Of a stretch of DNA of 20,744 nucleotides, positions 15,862 through 20,499 are shown piece by piece; the first letter of the stretch is position 1, and each line of letters opens with the position of its first letter. The translations under genes and the position numbers were made by a program. The notes below the pieces were generated by a model, which did no database searches, was not told the DNA's origin, and was given only the letters and a program-made list of their open reading frames with translations. This DNA comes from a virus, in IMG/VR virus record IMGVR_UViG_3300032087_003651, positions 1 to 20,744 of that record. One strand, 5' to 3'.

Positions 15862-16168
15862 TCTTTTTATTTTCAAGCGGTGTGAGTACTATTTTCTGCG
15901 GAACAACAGTATTACCCTCTGAATCGACTTGCTCGACTCTAGATAACTTTGGAACAACATATTCCATCATGTTGAGATAAAGTTCGAATGCTTTGGCGGG
16001 ATTTGGTTGAATGTTCTTTTCGGGACATCCTTCAGCAACCTCATAGAGCCACCGTGAGACGTTTTCATGATTACCGTCTATTAGACCTTTAATGGCCTCG
16101 CGAAATTGCGCTGTCGCCTTATTTGGTGTGCCTTTGACCCTTCCACCCGTTTTAATCCCTTTAGCCAT
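15851..16168 (-). CDS. Putative terminase small subunit (105 aa)
   Basis: The protein starts MAKGIKTGGRVKGTPNKATA; the GGRxKGTPNK N-terminus is a basic motif found in small phage proteins encoded next to large terminases. Helices with FREAIKGLIDGNHENVSRWL (about 22-41) and KAFELYLNMMEYVVPKLSRV (about 60-79) follow, consistent with a DNA-binding and oligomerisation layout. By family knowledge TerS recognises the packaging start site and feeds DNA to TerL. ATG at 16168 has AGGG 8 nt upstream. It is the first gene of the minus-strand module and is separated from terL by the structured RNA and a 59-aa gene, which is unusual since terS and terL are normally adjacent. Assignment is from motif and position. 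Confidence 0.65.
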   Translation of the reverse strand: MAKGIKTGGRVKGTPNKATAQFREAIKGLIDGNHENVSRWLYEVAEGCPEKNIQPNPAKAFELYLNMMEYVVPKLSRVEQVDSEGNTVVPQKIVLTPLENKKIDN

Positions 16169-16204
16169 CTAGAAAACCCTACTTTAGATATAAAAGATAA
16201 GTTC

Positions 16205-16233
16205 TTTATATCAAATTTCGTATAAAGGATCAA
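16205..16233 (-). promoter_or_regulatory. Promoter of the minus-strand late module
   Basis: On the minus strand TTGATC (16228-16233) and TATAAA (16205-16210) are separated by 17 bp, about 40 bp upstream of the terS start. It points into the whole virion gene block. Confidence 0.6.
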
Positions 16234-16360
16234 GAAAGCCCCAAGCCAGTTAAAACATCCACGACCAAATTTCTGTTTCAGATTAAATAAAAGTTTAATT
16301 TGCTGACTTGGGATTAAAGAATGCTTTAATAAAAAACAGTAGTCAATACGTATTTTGGGT

Positions 16361-16432
16361 GACCCTCTCAGTTTGGCAGGAATGTCATATTCATTTCCGT
16401 TGTAGTAGAAATGAGACATCAAAGAGAGGGTC
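16361..16432. repeat. Long imperfect inverted repeat (72 nt) beside the DnaA box
   Basis: Nested perfect arms: GACCCTCTC (16361-16369) with GAGAGGGTC (16424-16432), ATGTC (16382-16386) with GACAT (16415-16419), and TCATTTC (16391-16397) with GAAATGA (16408-16414). Together they give about 21 bp of stem with a 10-nt loop. No U tract follows on either strand, so a terminator is unlikely. It ends 8 bp before the DnaA box. Confidence 0.8.
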
Positions 16433-16440
16433 GAAGCCAA

Positions 16441-16449
16441 TTATACACA
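16441..16449 (+). promoter_or_regulatory. DnaA box
   Basis: TTATACACA is a perfect match to the bacterial DnaA box consensus TTATNCACA. Its position between a large hairpin and an iteron array supports a role in replication initiation. A 9-bp match alone could be chance. Confidence 0.55.
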
Positions 16450-16645
16450 TAAATAACAGAATTAGTGACACCTCAGTGACACCTCAAAAAGTAGGTGTCA
16501 TCGCTAAGAGCCGCATGTATAAAGGATCTGTGACACGTGTGCCACCTGTGACAGCAAATAAGCGAAACGGAGAATAAAAAACACTTTACCGCGCTGTGTC
16601 ACCTGTGCCTATGTGCCTATATTTACTATTTCTATTTATATATAT

Positions 16646-16671
16646 AGGTGTCATAGGTGTCATAGGTGTCA
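16646..16671 (+). repeat. Tandem 9-bp iterons (TAGGTGTCA x3)
   Basis: Three head-to-tail perfect copies follow the AT-rich TATATATA stretch. The 9-bp period is close to one helical turn, so bound proteins would sit nearly on the same face. Confidence 0.9.
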
Positions 16672-16740
16672 CAAAACCTTATAAAACAAGGGTTTAAAAG
16701 TGTGCCTCCCCCATTCGGGGGGTGTCACAGGTGTCACTAT

Positions 16741-16773
16741 CAATCAGACGCACCTGTACTTACAATCAGACGC
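16741..16773 (+). repeat. Direct repeat CAATCAGACGC (two copies)
   Basis: Perfect 11-bp copies at 16741-16751 and 16763-16773, 22 bp apart (about two helical turns), lie between the iterons and the plus-strand promoter. The spacing suggests a second DNA-binding protein site. Confidence 0.7.
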
Positions 16774-16810
16774 TACCAAAACCTGGCTCAAATATCCCCC
16801 ATTTTAATGG

Positions 16811-16839
16811 TTGACATTGTTATAAAATAATAAGAATAT
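16811..16839 (+). promoter_or_regulatory. Probable promoter of the plus-strand small-gene operon
   Basis: A perfect TTGACA at 16811-16816 is followed by an AT-rich spacer. At 17 bp lies GAATAT (16834-16839), a weak -10, with other TA-rich choices nearby. It precedes the first plus-strand gene by about 30 bp. Confidence 0.5.
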
Positions 16840-16869
16840 AGTTGTACGGGAACACAAACGGAGTCGACA

Positions 16870-17073
16870 ATGACTAAGAAATTCACACCACAGCAGATTA
16901 AAAACATCAAAAGAACGATGGAAATTAATTTGGAGGTCTATCTGGCTCGCAAGATCATGGACGGCAGCAACATAGGCGGGGAGCACCAGTCATTTTTCAC
17001 ACGGTCTGAGATGCTCGATGCGTATAAAGAAGGATTTGCATGCGGGTTGGAGGCTTTGATGTTAAATCAGTGA
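16870..17073 (+). CDS. Small hypothetical protein, first gene of the plus-strand operon (67 aa)
   Basis: The ribosome binding site AAACGGAG ends 6 nt before the ATG. The N-terminus is basic (MTKKFTPQQIKNIKRTME), followed by an amphipathic helix and a YKEGFACGLEALM helix at the C-terminus (about residues 52-64). No family is recognised. As the first product after the control region it would be among the earliest made, and a host-takeover or regulatory role is possible but unsupported by motif. Confidence 0.65.
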   Translation: MTKKFTPQQIKNIKRTMEINLEVYLARKIMDGSNIGGEHQSFFTRSEMLDAYKEGFACGLEALMLNQ

Positions 17074-17083
17074 GGATTGAAGG

Positions 17084-17149
17084 ATGAATGATGATTTATA
17101 TGCCTTAGTAGTAGTGAGTATATATTTACTTTTAATGTTCACTTTATAA
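17084..17149 (+). CDS. Tiny single-helix membrane peptide (21 aa)
   Basis: The frame MNDDLYALVVVSIYLLLMFTL is nearly all one transmembrane helix after an acidic N-terminus. GAGG lies about 8 nt upstream of ATG, and the frame sits 10 bp after the previous stop and 11 bp before the next gene, filling the gap. No family is known. The short length keeps confidence moderate. Confidence 0.45.
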   Translation: MNDDLYALVVVSIYLLLMFTL

Positions 17150-17160
17150 GGAGAGGAACA

Positions 17161-17328
17161 ATGATCGAAAAACTAGAAACAGCATTTGAAAACGCCAGAT
17201 TTTACATGAGCAACGAATTCTACGAATGGCGTCGCACAAAAGATAACGCGGATTTAGTACTGGACAAAGAAGAAAACCGTGTATTAAAAGCATCAAGTTA
17301 TTTACAAGCAATGGAGTTTTTTAAGTAG
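17161..17328 (+). CDS. Small hypothetical protein (55 aa)
   Basis: ATG at 17161 has a strong AAGGAGAGG 5 nt upstream. The protein begins MIEKLETAFENARFYMSNEF and is charged and helical (DLVLDKEENRVLKASSYLQA at about 31-50), with no transmembrane segment or cysteine. No family is recognised. It lies in the run of same-strand small genes. Confidence 0.6.
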   Translation: MIEKLETAFENARFYMSNEFYEWRRTKDNADLVLDKEENRVLKASSYLQAMEFFK

Positions 17329-17377
17329 TACGTTTAAGTAGTCAAACCGAAGTTAACCAACCTAAACGGGGGCTAAT

Positions 17378-17527
17378 ATGTATACAATATTTGATTTAGA
17401 TTTAAATGAAGTAGTGCCGGGAGCATTATCAAGCAGTGTGAGGTTGACGGAACAGAAAGTGGAGAGACGTAACAATATATGTGGTTATCGTAGGTACATG
17501 ATTACAATAGTGAACATGAAAGGTTAA
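17378..17527 (+). CDS. Small basic hypothetical protein (49 aa)
   Basis: The AAACGGGGG ribosome binding site sits about 6 nt before ATG at 17378. The product starts MYTIFDLDLNEVVPGALSSS and has a basic stretch VERRNNICGYRRYM (about 28-41). No domain is recognised. It is followed by a hairpin with a T run (17531-17554). Confidence 0.55.
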   Translation: MYTIFDLDLNEVVPGALSSSVRLTEQKVERRNNICGYRRYMITIVNMKG

Positions 17528-17530
17528 TTT

Positions 17531-17554
17531 TGTATAGCATGACTATACATTTTT
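17531..17554 (+). terminator. AT-rich hairpin with T run between small genes
   Basis: TGTATAG (17531-17537) pairs with CTATACA (17543-17549) across CATGA, followed by TTTTT. The stem is weak, so it could be a leaky terminator or, as DNA, a palindromic operator. Confidence 0.45.
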
Positions 17555-17579
17555 AACAGAACTTAAACAGGAGAAAGTA

Positions 17580-17891
17580 ATGCAAAAAGTAGTAATTAAT
17601 AACTGTTTCGGCGGTTTCAGGCTATCGAAAAAAGCCGTCGAACTTTTTAATAAATACGCGGGTACTAACTTTGAGTGTGATTACAGCATGAATCGTCACT
17701 TTCGTAAAGATGATAATCGTTATGCATTTAGGTCGCACCCTATTTTAGTGAGAGTTGTTGAGGAATTAGGTACAGACGCAGCCTCCGGATTTACAAGATT
17801 AAGAATCGCAGAAGTGCCTGATGGGGTTGACTGGGAAATAACAGAATACGACGGTAAAGAAACCATTAGGGAGCGGTCTCAATACTTTTAA
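17580..17891 (+). CDS. Conserved phage protein of unknown function (103 aa)
   Basis: The start MQKVVINNCFGGFRLSKKAV and the C-terminal half, with LRIAEVPDGVDWEITEYDG (about 74-92), match a family of small proteins seen in many phage early regions (recalled pattern: KVVIN.CFGGF ... VVEELG ... EIP..V.W.I.EYDG.E). The family is widespread but its function is not established to my knowledge. AACAGGAGAAAGTA supplies the ribosome binding site. It follows a hairpin at 17531-17549, which could regulate it. Confidence 0.75.
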   Translation: MQKVVINNCFGGFRLSKKAVELFNKYAGTNFECDYSMNRHFRKDDNRYAFRSHPILVRVVEELGTDAASGFTRLRIAEVPDGVDWEITEYDGKETIRERSQYF

Positions 17892-17904
17892 ACGGGAGCC
17901 AAAC

Positions 17905-18063
17905 ATGACGGAGAAAGAACTGGAAGCACTTATTAAAAATGGGACGTTAAGTAACGCATTCAAACAAGTAGTGAAAGACGACCCTGAGCTGATCGCAAAG
18001 TTAGTTAAGGAAGACAATAACCGAACGGGAGAAAGTAATGGGATACAACGCAATGATAACTAG
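17905..18063 (+). CDS. Small helical hypothetical protein overlapping the next gene (52 aa)
   Basis: ATG at 17905 follows AAACGGGAGCC. The product begins MTEKELEALIKNGTLSNAFK and is acidic and helical, with a polar tail NNRTGESNGIQRNDN. The tail is encoded over the ribosome binding site (ACGGGAG) and first 26 nt of the next gene, so the two may be coupled. No family is recognised. Confidence 0.55.
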   Translation: MTEKELEALIKNGTLSNAFKQVVKDDPELIAKLVKEDNNRTGESNGIQRNDN

Positions 18064-18334
18064 ACCTATGCCATGCTGTGGTAGTACTGCTGAGATAGGT
18101 AAGGTGGTGCACATCGAAGGTGGCGAACGTAATCCTGATGGTATAGAGGTCAAATGCCATATTTGTGGTAGAACGCATATAACTAACGACGTGAGCTTCA
18201 CAATGTTCGGCGCTATGATACCTACCAGTAGGTTAAAAACACTGCCCGACGCTAATGTGATAGCTGTACGTGATAAATACATGAGGCAGAGAGACGAAAC
18301 TTTAAGGGATTATAAAAGGAGAAACGGGAAATGA
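18038..18334 (+). CDS. Putative zinc-binding CxxC phage protein (98 aa)
   Basis: Cys13-Cys14 in PMPCCGSTAEIG and CxxC at residues 40-43 (KCHICGR) could form a small zinc site. The C-terminus is basic and helical (RDKYMRQRDETLRDYKRRNG). The start MGYNAMITRPMPCCG has ACGGGAGAAAGTA upstream. Such short treble-clef or ribbon-like proteins in phage early regions usually have unknown roles, sometimes nucleic-acid or protein binding. The stop overlaps the next start (ATGA). Confidence 0.6.
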   Translation: MGYNAMITRPMPCCGSTAEIGKVVHIEGGERNPDGIEVKCHICGRTHITNDVSFTMFGAMIPTSRLKTLPDANVIAVRDKYMRQRDETLRDYKRRNGK

Positions 18335-18414
18335 CATTAATTTTAGCAGCATTTATTTTTGCAGCAGTAATTTATTTAACTTTGGATCATATTTATGGAG
18401 ATAACGATGGGTAA
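18331..18414 (+). CDS. Tiny membrane peptide (27 aa)
   Basis: The frame MTLILAAFIFAAVIYLTLDH plus a short acidic tail forms one transmembrane helix. AACGGGAA precedes the ATG, which overlaps the previous stop (ATGA), and it overlaps the start of the secreted protein gene by 8 nt. The tight packing argues for a real gene despite the length. Confidence 0.5.
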   Translation: MTLILAAFIFAAVIYLTLDHIYGDNDG

Positions 18415-19006
18415 GAAATTATTTTTCATTTTAATAAGTTTTGTAATTTTCGCATTGAGTTGTTACTTGATCACGCCAGCTAACGCTACACCAAGGACAA
18501 ATACCACCTCGGAATCTAGTTCCGACAGCAATAGTACGTCTGATAGCACCAGCAAGAGTAGCAGTCGTAGTAAAGCAACAGGTGGTGACGCTAAATCACG
18601 CAGCAGCAGTAAAGCCAAAGGCGGTAAAGCAGTCAGTGAGGCTAATGGTGAGCAATCAGTAAGCGTGGTACAAGAAAAATCGGACATTCCACCACCTACC
18701 GCTAACGCAACACCTGGTACGGTTAACCATCGCGGTTGTCGATACGGTGTTGGCGCAGGTACTCAAAGTAGCGCATTTGGCTTATCACTGAGTGGCTCGT
18801 TCGAAGATGCTAACTGTGAGGCTAGATTAAATGCCGAATCATTCTTGGCTATTGGACACCCTGACCTGGCTTTATTAAGCATGTGTTTCATACCAGAATC
18901 TCGCAAAATGCTTGAGAGTTTCACCTTTGAGAACGGTAAAAGAGTAGATTGCTCGTTTGTTGACGATGTAAAAACAACTAACTATGAAGTAGACAACTCA
19001 AACTAA
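18407..19006 (+). CDS. Secreted Ser-rich phage protein with four cysteines (199 aa)
   Basis: The start at 18407 (MGKKLFFILI) is chosen because GGAG lies 6 nt upstream; an upstream in-frame ATG at 18395 has no ribosome binding site. Residues 1-27 form a clear signal peptide (KK, hydrophobic core, ANA cleavage site). Residues 33-87 are a Ser/Thr/Lys-rich flexible linker, and PPPTANATPG (95-104) leads into a compact domain with Cys111, Cys137, Cys160 and Cys182, probably two disulfides in the periplasm. The DANCEARLNAESFLAIGHPD segment (134-153) resembles a recurrent phage periplasmic protein family (C....L......G....A...C). Function is unknown; envelope modification, superinfection exclusion or lysis are candidates. 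Confidence 0.7.
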   Translation: MGKKLFFILISFVIFALSCYLITPANATPRTNTTSESSSDSNSTSDSTSKSSSRSKATGGDAKSRSSSKAKGGKAVSEANGEQSVSVVQEKSDIPPPTANATPGTVNHRGCRYGVGAGTQSSAFGLSLSGSFEDANCEARLNAESFLAIGHPDLALLSMCFIPESRKMLESFTFENGKRVDCSFVDDVKTTNYEVDNSN

Positions 19007-19019
19007 CCCATAATAGTTG

Positions 19020-19036
19020 TTGCTATTTTATAGCAA
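19020..19036. repeat. Intergenic 7-bp hairpin TTGCTAT-TTT-ATAGCAA
   Basis: A perfect inverted repeat in the 71-bp gap after the secreted protein gene. There is no T run on the plus strand, so it may be a processing site, transcript-stabilising hairpin or operator. Confidence 0.5.
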
Positions 19037-19077
19037 AAGGTATACGATTAACTTACTGAAACGAACGGGAGAACGTT

Positions 19078-19251
19078 ATGATTACATGGCAAGTTGAAAG
19101 TAAATTCGGTGATGTGATGGTTGTACGTAACACACAGAAAAAAGCGATCAAAGCATGCGATCGGTTAAACGCTGAAAGTCGTATACCTAATTGTTACAAA
19201 GTGGTAATGCGAGACGATAAAACATGCTACGGGGGGTGTACTAATGATTAA
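19078..19251 (+). CDS. Small hypothetical protein (57 aa)
   Basis: AACGGGAGAACGTT precedes ATG at 19078. The protein starts MITWQVESKFGDVMVVRNTQ, has KKAIKACDRLNAESRIPNCY (about 21-40) and ends with a Cys-Gly-rich TCYGGCTND. It has one beta-rich and one helical part, and no known domain. It overlaps the next start by 8 nt. Confidence 0.6.
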   Translation: MITWQVESKFGDVMVVRNTQKKAIKACDRLNAESRIPNCYKVVMRDDKTCYGGCTND

Positions 19252-19477
19252 ATTAGAGTTCACATTGATTTTGGCATTAGGTATTTTCGTAACACTTATG
19301 TGTTTAAAAAGCCTTTATGATTTTTCCATTTTAGTGGATCAATTAGAAGACGCTGTTATTGAAAATGAAAAGATACTATTAGATATTGAATGCTCAAAAC
19401 AAACACTACTAAAAGCGGGGTGTGTTGAACCTAACCCAATGGACGATTTTTCAAAAGATTTCGGAGGTGATGATTAA
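19244..19477 (+). CDS. Small membrane protein with coiled-coil tail (77 aa)
   Basis: Residues about 5-25 (EFTLILALGIFVTLMCLKSL) are an N-terminal transmembrane segment, followed by an acidic coiled coil (DQLEDAVIENEKILLDIE, about 32-49) and a polar tail. One membrane anchor plus a helical ectodomain resembles i-spanin architecture, but no overlapping o-spanin, holin or endolysin is seen nearby, so a lysis role is not claimed. GGGGGGTGT lies upstream. Its TAA overlaps the next ATG by 1 nt. Confidence 0.6.
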   Translation: MIKLEFTLILALGIFVTLMCLKSLYDFSILVDQLEDAVIENEKILLDIECSKQTLLKAGCVEPNPMDDFSKDFGGDD

Positions 19478-19710
19478 TGAGCACCAATTTATACTGGAAC
19501 CCTGTAATTAATGATGATAATTGTATAACAAACATCGATTTAAAGCATGCGCTTAGGAAATGTTCGGCATATTGTCACGTGGATATTACTTTAGATAATG
19601 AAGATTTACCGTACTTGCGCGGACTACGTGACGCAGGGATAGAGTCCGCGCAAGAATTAATAGATGCGATAGAAGAAAATGGTCCTATTAAAGTTGAGGA
19701 ACGCTCATGA
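19477..19710 (+). CDS. Conserved small phage protein of unknown function (77 aa)
   Basis: The MSTNLYWNPV start, followed by LKHALRKC and VDITLDNEDLPYLRGLRDAG (about residues 35-54), then AQELIDAIEENG, fits a family of small proteins common in phage early regions (recall: MS.NLYW.P ... LK..L ... L....DV..L.GL...G...A..LI.AI...G). No biochemical role is known to me. The ribosome binding site GGAGG lies in the end of the previous gene, and the stop overlaps the next tiny frame (ATGA). Confidence 0.7.
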   Translation: MSTNLYWNPVINDDNCITNIDLKHALRKCSAYCHVDITLDNEDLPYLRGLRDAGIESAQELIDAIEENGPIKVEERS

Positions 19711-19754
19711 TCCCATTTGACTTAGAATGGTACATCGGGAAACCGGAGGAGTGA
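19707..19754 (+). CDS. Possible 15-aa peptide in an ATGA overlap
   Basis: MIPFDLEWYIGKPEE is read from an ATG sharing bases with the previous stop. GAGG lies 9 nt upstream. Its last codons are the GGAGGAG ribosome binding site of the next gene, so its translation could open that site. It may be only a coupling device. Confidence 0.35.
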   Translation: MIPFDLEWYIGKPEE

Positions 19755-19759
19755 TTAAT

Positions 19760-19936
19760 ATGGAAGAGATAAGTACCGTGTCAGATAAAGCTTGGTTCGC
19801 TTTGAATAAACTCATAGCTAAATACCCACCCATCCACCTGGCTGCAGACGGCATAGTAGTAGATCTGTTTAACCAGTTAGATGAGAACGAAATACATCTT
19901 AAAAAAGTACTTGTACCACTAGTAACTTTAACTTAG
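19760..19936 (+). CDS. Small hypothetical protein (58 aa)
   Basis: ATG at 19760 is preferred, since GGAGGAG lies 8 nt upstream; an in-frame ATG at 19727 lacks a site. The product starts MEEISTVSDKAWFALNKLIA and contains HLAADGIVVDLFNQLDENEI (about 26-45). It is helical and acidic with a hydrophobic end, with no known domain. It lies immediately before the winged-helix regulator gene. Confidence 0.55.
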   Translation: MEEISTVSDKAWFALNKLIAKYPPIHLAADGIVVDLFNQLDENEIHLKKVLVPLVTLT

Positions 19937-19944
19937 GAGGTCTT

Positions 19945-20253
19945 ATGACGGAGAAAAGAAAAGAGCTTATAAGAGAATACGTATTAGATTTTATAAAAAT
20001 TTCAGAAAAACCGGTAAGTGTTAATGAAATAACCGAAGCATACGGATATAACAGGCGAACAGTACTGAGAGCGTTAAATCATTTTCGACAAGAAGGTTAT
20101 ATAAAAATAGCTGTGCCAGGTACTGGTGGAAACCCTGTTCATTACTATACTTACTGTTTTTCTCCAGTGGTTACAGCTAAAAGATTCGTTAATGTGCCCA
20201 TCATCAGTTTTAAACATAAGCAGGGACCTTTTCAATACTTATTGGACAGATAA
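19945..20253 (+). CDS. Winged-helix DNA-binding regulator (102 aa)
   Basis: Residues 1-60 show a winged-helix pattern: an N-terminal helix (RKELIREYVLDFI), a SVNEITEAYG second helix (25-34), a recognition helix YNRRTVLRALNHF (35-47), and a QEGYIKIAV wing strand (49-57). The C-terminal part is Tyr/Phe-rich. A strong ribosome binding site (TAGGAGG) precedes ATG. It is the last gene before a strong terminator, and directly beyond lies a second plus-strand unit with two palindromes (20407-20417, 20452-20464) that are natural candidate operators. Binding targets are not shown by the sequence. Confidence 0.75.
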   Translation: MTEKRKELIREYVLDFIKISEKPVSVNEITEAYGYNRRTVLRALNHFRQEGYIKIAVPGTGGNPVHYYTYCFSPVVTAKRFVNVPIISFKHKQGPFQYLLDR

Positions 20254-20300
20254 AACTAATTATTTTATAATGTTATTACATTGTTACTCCTGTAGTTTTG

Positions 20301-20325
20301 AGCACCCCGAGCGGGTGCTTTTTTT
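20301..20325 (+). terminator. Strong rho-independent terminator closing the small-gene operon
   Basis: AGCACCC (20301-20307) pairs with GGGTGCT (20313-20319) across CGAGC, followed by seven T's. It lies 48 bp after the regulator gene stop. Confidence 0.92.
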
Positions 20326-20406
20326 ATTTATGCAACAATTACTTGCACAAATAGACCATAACGAGAGCATTTACTACAAAATAATACATATCCCCCATAA
20401 ATACTA

Positions 20407-20417
20407 TTGTTAAACAA
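20407..20417. promoter_or_regulatory. Palindrome TTGTT-A-AACAA just upstream of a -10 element
   Basis: A perfect 11-bp palindrome with its end 7 bp before TATAAT (20425-20430). No good -35 is present at 16-18 bp, so the promoter may need an activator binding here. Confidence 0.45.
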
Positions 20418-20424
20418 CACTTTA

Positions 20425-20430
20425 TATAAT
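20425..20430 (+). promoter_or_regulatory. -10 element of a second plus-strand promoter
   Basis: TATAAT with no convincing TTGACA at normal spacing. It lies 70 bp upstream of the zinc-ribbon gene in a gap bounded by the terminator. Confidence 0.45.
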
Positions 20431-20451
20431 ATTATGAGTATATAACTACAT

Positions 20452-20464
20452 CGAGTGACACTCG
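20452..20464. promoter_or_regulatory. Palindrome CGAGT-GAC-ACTCG in the leader of the zinc-ribbon gene
   Basis: Perfect 5-bp arms around GAC, placed about 15-20 bp downstream of the expected transcription start, a repressor-like position. Its core GTGACAC is the same as the core of the iterons at 16.46-16.74 kb. Confidence 0.55.
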
Positions 20465-20499
20465 GGATTTCCTTGCAAATTTAACAACGGGAGTTAGAA

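Larger units (their letters stand above)
16441..16780. other. Candidate replication origin / multi-operator region with TGACACCT iterons
   Basis: The motif TGACACCT or its complement AGGTGTCA recurs at 16466-16473, 16477-16484 (11 bp apart) and 16493-16500 (inverted, 8-nt spacer), and as 9-bp tandem repeats at 16646-16653, 16655-16662 and 16664-16671. GGTGTCAC occurs twice, also 9 bp apart, at 16721-16737. Partial copies lie at 16531-16536, 16544-16553 and 16596-16609. An AT-rich stretch (16618-16646) sits directly before the tandem set. DnaA box, iterons and an AT-rich unwinding stretch are the parts of iteron plasmid origins; clustered operators of a regulator controlling the divergent promoters is the alternative. 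No initiator gene is identified in the window. Confidence 0.6.

Noticed and set aside
16081-16440. 119-codon minus-strand frame overlapping terS
   Set aside because: It runs through the late promoter and the long hairpin in a different frame, and its composition is not gene-like.
16700-16725. CCCCC-ATTC-GGGGG hairpin (16708-16721) as a terminator
   Set aside because: No T run follows on either strand close to the stem, and it merges into the GGTGTCAC repeats; not reported as a terminator.
16441-16780. CRISPR array
   Set aside because: Repeats are 8-11 bp, without regular spacers, in both orientations; the pattern is iteron/operator-like.
18395-18406. Upstream ATG for the secreted protein
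   Set aside because: No ribosome binding site; it would place acidic MEIT before the KK of the signal peptide.
19244-19477. i-spanin
   Set aside because: Architecture is compatible, but there is no overlapping lipoprotein o-spanin, holin or endolysin nearby.
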